Assembly (NCBI GenBank): GCA_035455245.1
Contig: DATIFN010000010.1
Location: 278,525 to 342,524, forward strand
Length of the DNA: 64,000 nt
Origin: UBA8516 sp035455245
GTDB taxonomy: Archaea > Thermoproteota > Nitrososphaeria > Nitrososphaerales > Nitrosopumilaceae
Direction of reading: 5' to 3'
This document shows positions 60,807-64,000 of the stretch, in pieces; position 1 is the stretch's first letter, and each line of letters opens with the position of its first letter. The notes beneath the pieces are model-generated. The model worked only from the letters and a program-made list of their open reading frames with translations, ran no database searches and was not told the origin of the DNA. A program made the position numbers and the translations under genes.

Positions 60807-62369
60807 CTATTCAGGTGGGACTTCTACCTCTCTCCACGGTACTTCTGGTGGAGGGCTTGGCTCTCTGATTGGTTGACAAAGACCAAATCCACTTCCTCCC
60901 GCATTACTTACACTCACACCATCGCTTGCAGTTGCACCACTATCATTTGTTGTAAACGTTGCTGTATTGCTAATACTGACTCCGCCACAATTTCCAGTTA
61001 TTCCCAGATCATATTCTGTAAAGACAGTATTCGTTGTCGTACCAGTAGCACAATATTGTGGAACATTGTATGTCAAACCAAAACTATTAACATCCTGTAC
61101 AGTTGCACATTCATCCAGATCTGTAGTGGTTGGTGTTACTCCAAAGTTTATTGCAGCAGTTCCAGAGAAATCTGTAGTTCCTGAATCTGTTGGAGTTCCA
61201 GAGCTATCTATAGAATGATTCTGTAGTGTGGCAGTAGCAGTATTTGTCCTGCTGTTGGTGTTTGGTAGATTTACACCATATGTGCAGTTCAAATCTCCAC
61301 CAGATGGTATAGTATATGGGAATGTTGCAGCTCCACAGTCTACCGTTCCACTGATTGGTCCTGTGACGGCATCAGTTGGAAGAGAGGTGATAATTGCTGC
61401 TATTGGTGCAGGATTATGCACTTTGATATTTCCAGTTGCTTGATAACCAAGAGTAGGAGTGCCAGTAAGTGTAACGGTATAGTGGATATTTAGGCCATCA
61501 AACGTCACTTGTGCAGACTTGTCTATAGTCCAGCCCCATGTGCGAGCATTCGATGTTGAAGCATCCTTTGTAACTTCTAAAGCATAGCAATTCACATCAA
61601 TGCTTGCACTAGCACTCTGTCCTGTCTGGTCTATGGTTGCTGTGTTAGAATGAGTGCCGTCATCTGAATCGCAGTTATACTCTTGAGTATAAGTTTGAGA
61701 ACCACTGGCACCAAATGAAAAGCTCTGACCATTGTCATCACTAACATCTATTGAGCTATAACCTTGGAGTTCAGGTGATTTTGGAAAAGTAACATCAGTT
61801 CGGAATGAAGGACCAAAAGGCGTATCAATATTTCCAGAGTGATTTGTGATAGTTACATCGACTGCATTTCTATAGCTAACATTTGGTATTGGAGTGAATT
61901 CGATAAGATATGGATAGCATACTGTCTGTCCGGGTTGAATTTGTTGTGCAGGAGTTATGGTCTGCGTTGCACCAGCAATGTCTGTATATTGACCTGAGCC
62001 TTTCTTTGATTGAACGTGATCAAAGATAACAAGGTTCTGAGTTGCAACAGAGCCTCCGTTTTTAACACAGATCTGACCGTTTACTTGATAAATATCTGAA
62101 ACCGTCTTTGTGACATCGATTTGATATTGTGGAGTTACAGAGTCGCCCTTGAACAAGTCTATGCTTTGTGGTGAAACACTTTTGTTGATACTCCAATCTG
62201 TTGAGCGAATAAAATGAGTCTGAGCAGTTTTTGTTATGGACAGACTGGTGCCTGTTTTTGTAGATGCAGCTTGTACAGGCAACAAATAAAATGATGACAA
62301 TAAGATGGAAGCAGTGATCATCACTAATGCCAATGGAAGGAATTTTTGCTGCTTATACAAGGAATTCAT
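60807..62369 (-). CDS. Secreted Ser/Thr-rich repeat-domain protein
   Basis: A 520-residue exported protein. A signal peptide ends near VQAA (residue 35). The ectodomain is a series of beta-sandwich modules of DUF11 type, seen in phrases such as VTKTVSDIYQVNGQICVKNGG, NVSYRNAVDVTITNHSG, GWTIDKSAQVTFDGLNIHYTVTLTGTPT and ISNTATFTTNDSGA. Many Asn-X-Ser/Thr sites suggest glycosylation. The C-terminus is Pro/Glu-rich (REPSPPPEVPWREVEVPPE) with no membrane anchor. By eye it is more GC-rich than its neighbours, which with the flanking repeats hints at acquisition. Confidence 0.7.
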   Translation of the reverse strand: MNSLYKQQKFLPLALVMITASILLSSFYLLPVQAASTKTGTSLSITKTAQTHFIRSTDWSINKSVSPQSIDLFKGDSVTPQYQIDVTKTVSDIYQVNGQICVKNGGSVATQNLVIFDHVQSKKGSGQYTDIAGATQTITPAQQIQPGQTVCYPYLIEFTPIPNVSYRNAVDVTITNHSGNIDTPFGPSFRTDVTFPKSPELQGYSSIDVSDDNGQSFSFGASGSQTYTQEYNCDSDDGTHSNTATIDQTGQSASASIDVNCYALEVTKDASTSNARTWGWTIDKSAQVTFDGLNIHYTVTLTGTPTLGYQATGNIKVHNPAPIAAIITSLPTDAVTGPISGTVDCGAATFPYTIPSGGDLNCTYGVNLPNTNSRTNTATATLQNHSIDSSGTPTDSGTTDFSGTAAINFGVTPTTTDLDECATVQDVNSFGLTYNVPQYCATGTTTNTVFTEYDLGITGNCGGVSISNTATFTTNDSGATASDGVSVSNAGGSGFGLCQPIREPSPPPEVPWREVEVPPE

Positions 62370-62462
62370 TTTCTCAAAGAATCAATGATACTTAAAATTT
62401 CTTTTCCAAATCTGGTAAAATCTGTTATTATCATAAATAATTTCTATTTTTTATTTGAAAAA

Positions 62463-62561
62463 GTGAAAAAATCAATCCGACTGTTAATGGGAAAAATTCC
62501 TAATCTTGATGATGCATTGAAAGAACTGTTAGAGAATTATAAGAAGAAAGGAAAAAGCTAA
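62463..62561 (+). pseudogene. Truncated copy of the antitoxin-like gene
   Basis: A GTG-started frame of 32 codons plus stop (KKSIRLLMGKIPNLDDALKELLENYKKKGKS). The second half is almost the same as the C-terminus of the protein at 60634-60789, but the N-terminal strand and first helix are missing. A longer in-frame ATG exists at 62346, but the sequence before 62463 does not resemble the family. Probably a remnant. Confidence 0.5.
62496..62549 (+). repeat. 54-base direct repeat, copy B
   Basis: Partner of 60724-60777, 1772 bases away on the same strand, with five differences by my count. It forms most of the truncated antitoxin-like frame. The intact copy lies on the far side of the secreted repeat-protein gene. 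Confidence 0.8.
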
Positions 62562-62757
62562 GAAGGCTCTGTTAGATAAATTTCGGATCTTAAACCTCTC
62601 AAAAATTATGGATTCTTATTTTTACATTTTTTCACGATTCGTACTTTAGACCACTAGATCATGGTGTTTTAGAGTAAGTACAAAACTTACTTAGGATCCC
62701 TTTTTTGCTCTTTCAACTGAAAAAAGTTTAACTCGATCAAAATGATCCACAGAACAA

Positions 62758-63891
62758 TTGACTGCACAGAAACGTCTTGAATTAATAAAGGAATTGCAAA
62801 AAAAACGAGGATCTAAGGTAATAACCTATGTGACAGGTGACAGGCCTTTTTTTGAATCACAAATAGCTGGTGATACTCCGAGATTATTTTTTGACCATCT
62901 TTTATCAATGGGAGAGAAAATCCCACGTCTTGATCTGTTCCTTTACAGTACAGGCGGTGATACTAGCGTCCCGTGGAGAATTATTTCGGTCATCCGCGAG
63001 TTTGCCGAGGAAGTAAACGTCTTGATACCTTACAGAGCATACAGTGCTGCTACCTTGATTTCCATTGGAGCAGACCACATATTCATGGGCAAAAAAGGGG
63101 AACTAAGCCCAATTGATCCTGCTGTCATTAGCGATTTTAATCCCATTGACCAGCTTACAGGACAACGAATACGAATCAATGTAGAAGATATTACAAGTTA
63201 CATAACATTGCTAAAAGAGAAAGTGGGTTTGTTACATCAACCAGAAATAGGTAATAGCTTTGTTGAACTAACAAAGGCAGTTAGTCCCGTAGCTTTGGGG
63301 TATGTCAATCGTCACTATTCATTCATTAGAATGGTAGCGAAAAAATTATTGCAATCACATCGTGAACCCTTACTTGAAACTAAAATTGAAGACATAATAA
63401 AAGAACTGGTTGAAAGGCAATATTTCCATGGTCATGGTATTGCTAGAAGTGAAGCGAAAAATCTTGGTCTTAAAATCGAAACTCCGATTAAGGATGAGGA
63501 GGGATTAATGTGGGAACTTTATCTTGAATATGAGGAACATCTACAATTAAACAATATAATTAATCCCCTAGAGATACTAGAAGCAGACAACAGCAATCAA
63601 ATCATAATGTCTAATCAAACTGTTGCGTCAATTGAATCAGAAAAAATAAGTCATAATTATGAATTAGATGCTGTGATTATTGCAAAAAGAACAATTCCAC
63701 AACAATTACAACTCAATGTTAACTTTCAAGTTCCACCTGGATTAGACCCAAATTCAATTTCTCCACAGTTATTGCAACAATGGAATCAGCAACTGGAATT
63801 GCTCGCCCAACAAGCAATGATTCAACAATCACCGATTACTGGTTTTGATATAAAACAAAAAAACTCATCGTGGAAAAGAAAAGACTGGTAA
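62758..63891 (+). CDS. Serine dehydrogenase proteinase (ClpP/SppA-fold)
   Basis: A 377-residue protein of the SDH_sah family, soluble relatives of SppA and ClpP. Landmarks are RLDLFLYSTGGDTSVPWRI, the serine in PYRAYSAATLISIGADHIFMG and GELSPIDPAV. The C-terminal 90 residues are Gln/Asn-rich (LLQQWNQQLELLAQQAMIQQ) and look like a lineage-specific extension. Substrates are unknown. The start is TTG at 62758. No membrane segment is seen. Confidence 0.85.
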   Translation: MTAQKRLELIKELQKKRGSKVITYVTGDRPFFESQIAGDTPRLFFDHLLSMGEKIPRLDLFLYSTGGDTSVPWRIISVIREFAEEVNVLIPYRAYSAATLISIGADHIFMGKKGELSPIDPAVISDFNPIDQLTGQRIRINVEDITSYITLLKEKVGLLHQPEIGNSFVELTKAVSPVALGYVNRHYSFIRMVAKKLLQSHREPLLETKIEDIIKELVERQYFHGHGIARSEAKNLGLKIETPIKDEEGLMWELYLEYEEHLQLNNIINPLEILEADNSNQIIMSNQTVASIESEKISHNYELDAVIIAKRTIPQQLQLNVNFQVPPGLDPNSISPQLLQQWNQQLELLAQQAMIQQSPITGFDIKQKNSSWKRKDW

Positions 63892-63892
63892 A

Positions 63893-64000
63893 CTAAATTA
63901 ATGATACAGAAGATTCTGTCATTGAAGTATAGCCCTTTCTAATGGGTGCTTGTTTCTTAACATTTTCTGTTGTCTTGATGGTCGTTTTAAAAATATTGTA
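63893..64000 (-). CDS. Possible 3' end of a gene running off the window
   Basis: On the minus strand a frame is open from the window edge for 35 codons and ends with TAG at 63893-63895, two bases from the proteinase stop. The residues (TTENVKKQAPIRKGYTSM ... SVSLI) look like ordinary protein. It is too short to identify and could be chance. Confidence 0.35.
   Translation of the reverse strand, partial: YNIFKTTIKTTENVKKQAPIRKGYTSMTESSVSLI

Larger units (their letters stand above)
62370..62757. other. Intergenic region with a truncated antitoxin-like copy
   Basis: Between the secreted repeat protein and the proteinase gene there are 388 bases. Apart from the truncated copy at 62463-62561 I see only AT-rich sequence, including the probable promoter of the minus-strand gene near 62385-62400. 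No RNA gene, terminator hairpin or complete reading frame could be supported. Confidence 0.5.

Noticed and set aside
62346..62462. Upstream extension (ATG 62346) of the truncated antitoxin-like frame
   Set aside because: The residues encoded before 62463 do not resemble the intact copy and overlap the start of the minus-strand gene, so they are probably not part of a real protein.

Overview
The window is a gene-dense, AT-rich stretch of an archaeal chromosome, most likely an ammonia-oxidising-type thaumarchaeon (Nitrososphaerota). Archaeal markers include A-type ATP synthase genes, TFE, Nep1, RNase P component 4, S19e, S27e, L44e, PDCD5, archaeal NAC, Trm56, a thermosome subunit and a GTP cyclohydrolase III riboflavin route. 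Lineage-type signs are secreted proteins ending in PEFG plus a membrane helix, a CFI-box protein, a fused CopC-CopD-propeller protein and a plastocyanin-like protein. Many starts are GTG or TTG, and many genes have a TATA-like element about 25 bases before the start codon, as expected for leaderless mRNAs.

Layout. 1-3523: 3' part of the A-type ATP synthase operon (A, B, D, a 43-residue protein, ring subunit K). 3525-4961: divergent pyrI/pyrB. 4962-9345: a PEFG-type surface protein, a NikR-like regulator and a divergent metal ABC importer. 9364-17705: an exported-protein region with a strong copper theme, ending in a protein with duplicated C-terminal repeats. 17756-21838: rhomboid protease, tautomerase, nitrilase, zinc-ribbon protein, and a thiolase with its DUF35 partner. 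21901-26900: a winged-helix/ATP-cone/NrdD-like protein followed by B12-dependent ribonucleotide reductase. 27020-29412: two secreted proteins and tRNA-Gly. 29434-33207: information-processing genes, then a CoA-type reductase and a CitE-like lyase. 33279-37612: riboflavin genes with an embedded amidohydrolase. 37609-42840: TFE, Trm56, HflX, PhoU, PUA protein, NAC, a coiled-coil ATPase-stalk-like protein and a RuvX-like protein. 43098-47772: zinc-ribbon protein, LpdD-like/UbiD pair, heme O synthase, Lrp and Asd. 47856-52073: late cobalamin operon. 52056-57076: S27e, L44e, adenine-deaminase-like protein, thermosome and a PfkB kinase. 57273-64000: HTH protein, GMP synthase with an unknown partner, an antitoxin-like gene with a partial direct repeat flanking an exported protein, and a ClpP-fold proteinase.

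How parts connect. The cobalamin operon supplies the cofactor of the class II reductase encoded about 21 kb away. Several copper-type exported proteins fit a copper-dependent respiratory and ammonia-oxidising lifestyle. The riboflavin cluster carries RibE, RibB, RibH, ArfA and ArfC together with a zinc-aminohydrolase-type enzyme that could fill a missing step.

Most notable candidates: (1) an NrdD-like protein that lacks the glycyl-radical motif, has few cysteines and carries a DNA-binding domain, next to nrdJ, where a palindrome overlaps the nrdJ promoter; (2) the amidohydrolase inside the riboflavin cluster; (3) a cobyric acid synthase without its glutaminase half; (4) a divergent RuvX-like protein with an apparent non-canonical start; (5) several promoter-overlapping palindromes and tandem repeats that look like operators. 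No CRISPR array, insertion sequence, rRNA gene or origin was recognised. All calls come from reading the sequence; no database search was run.
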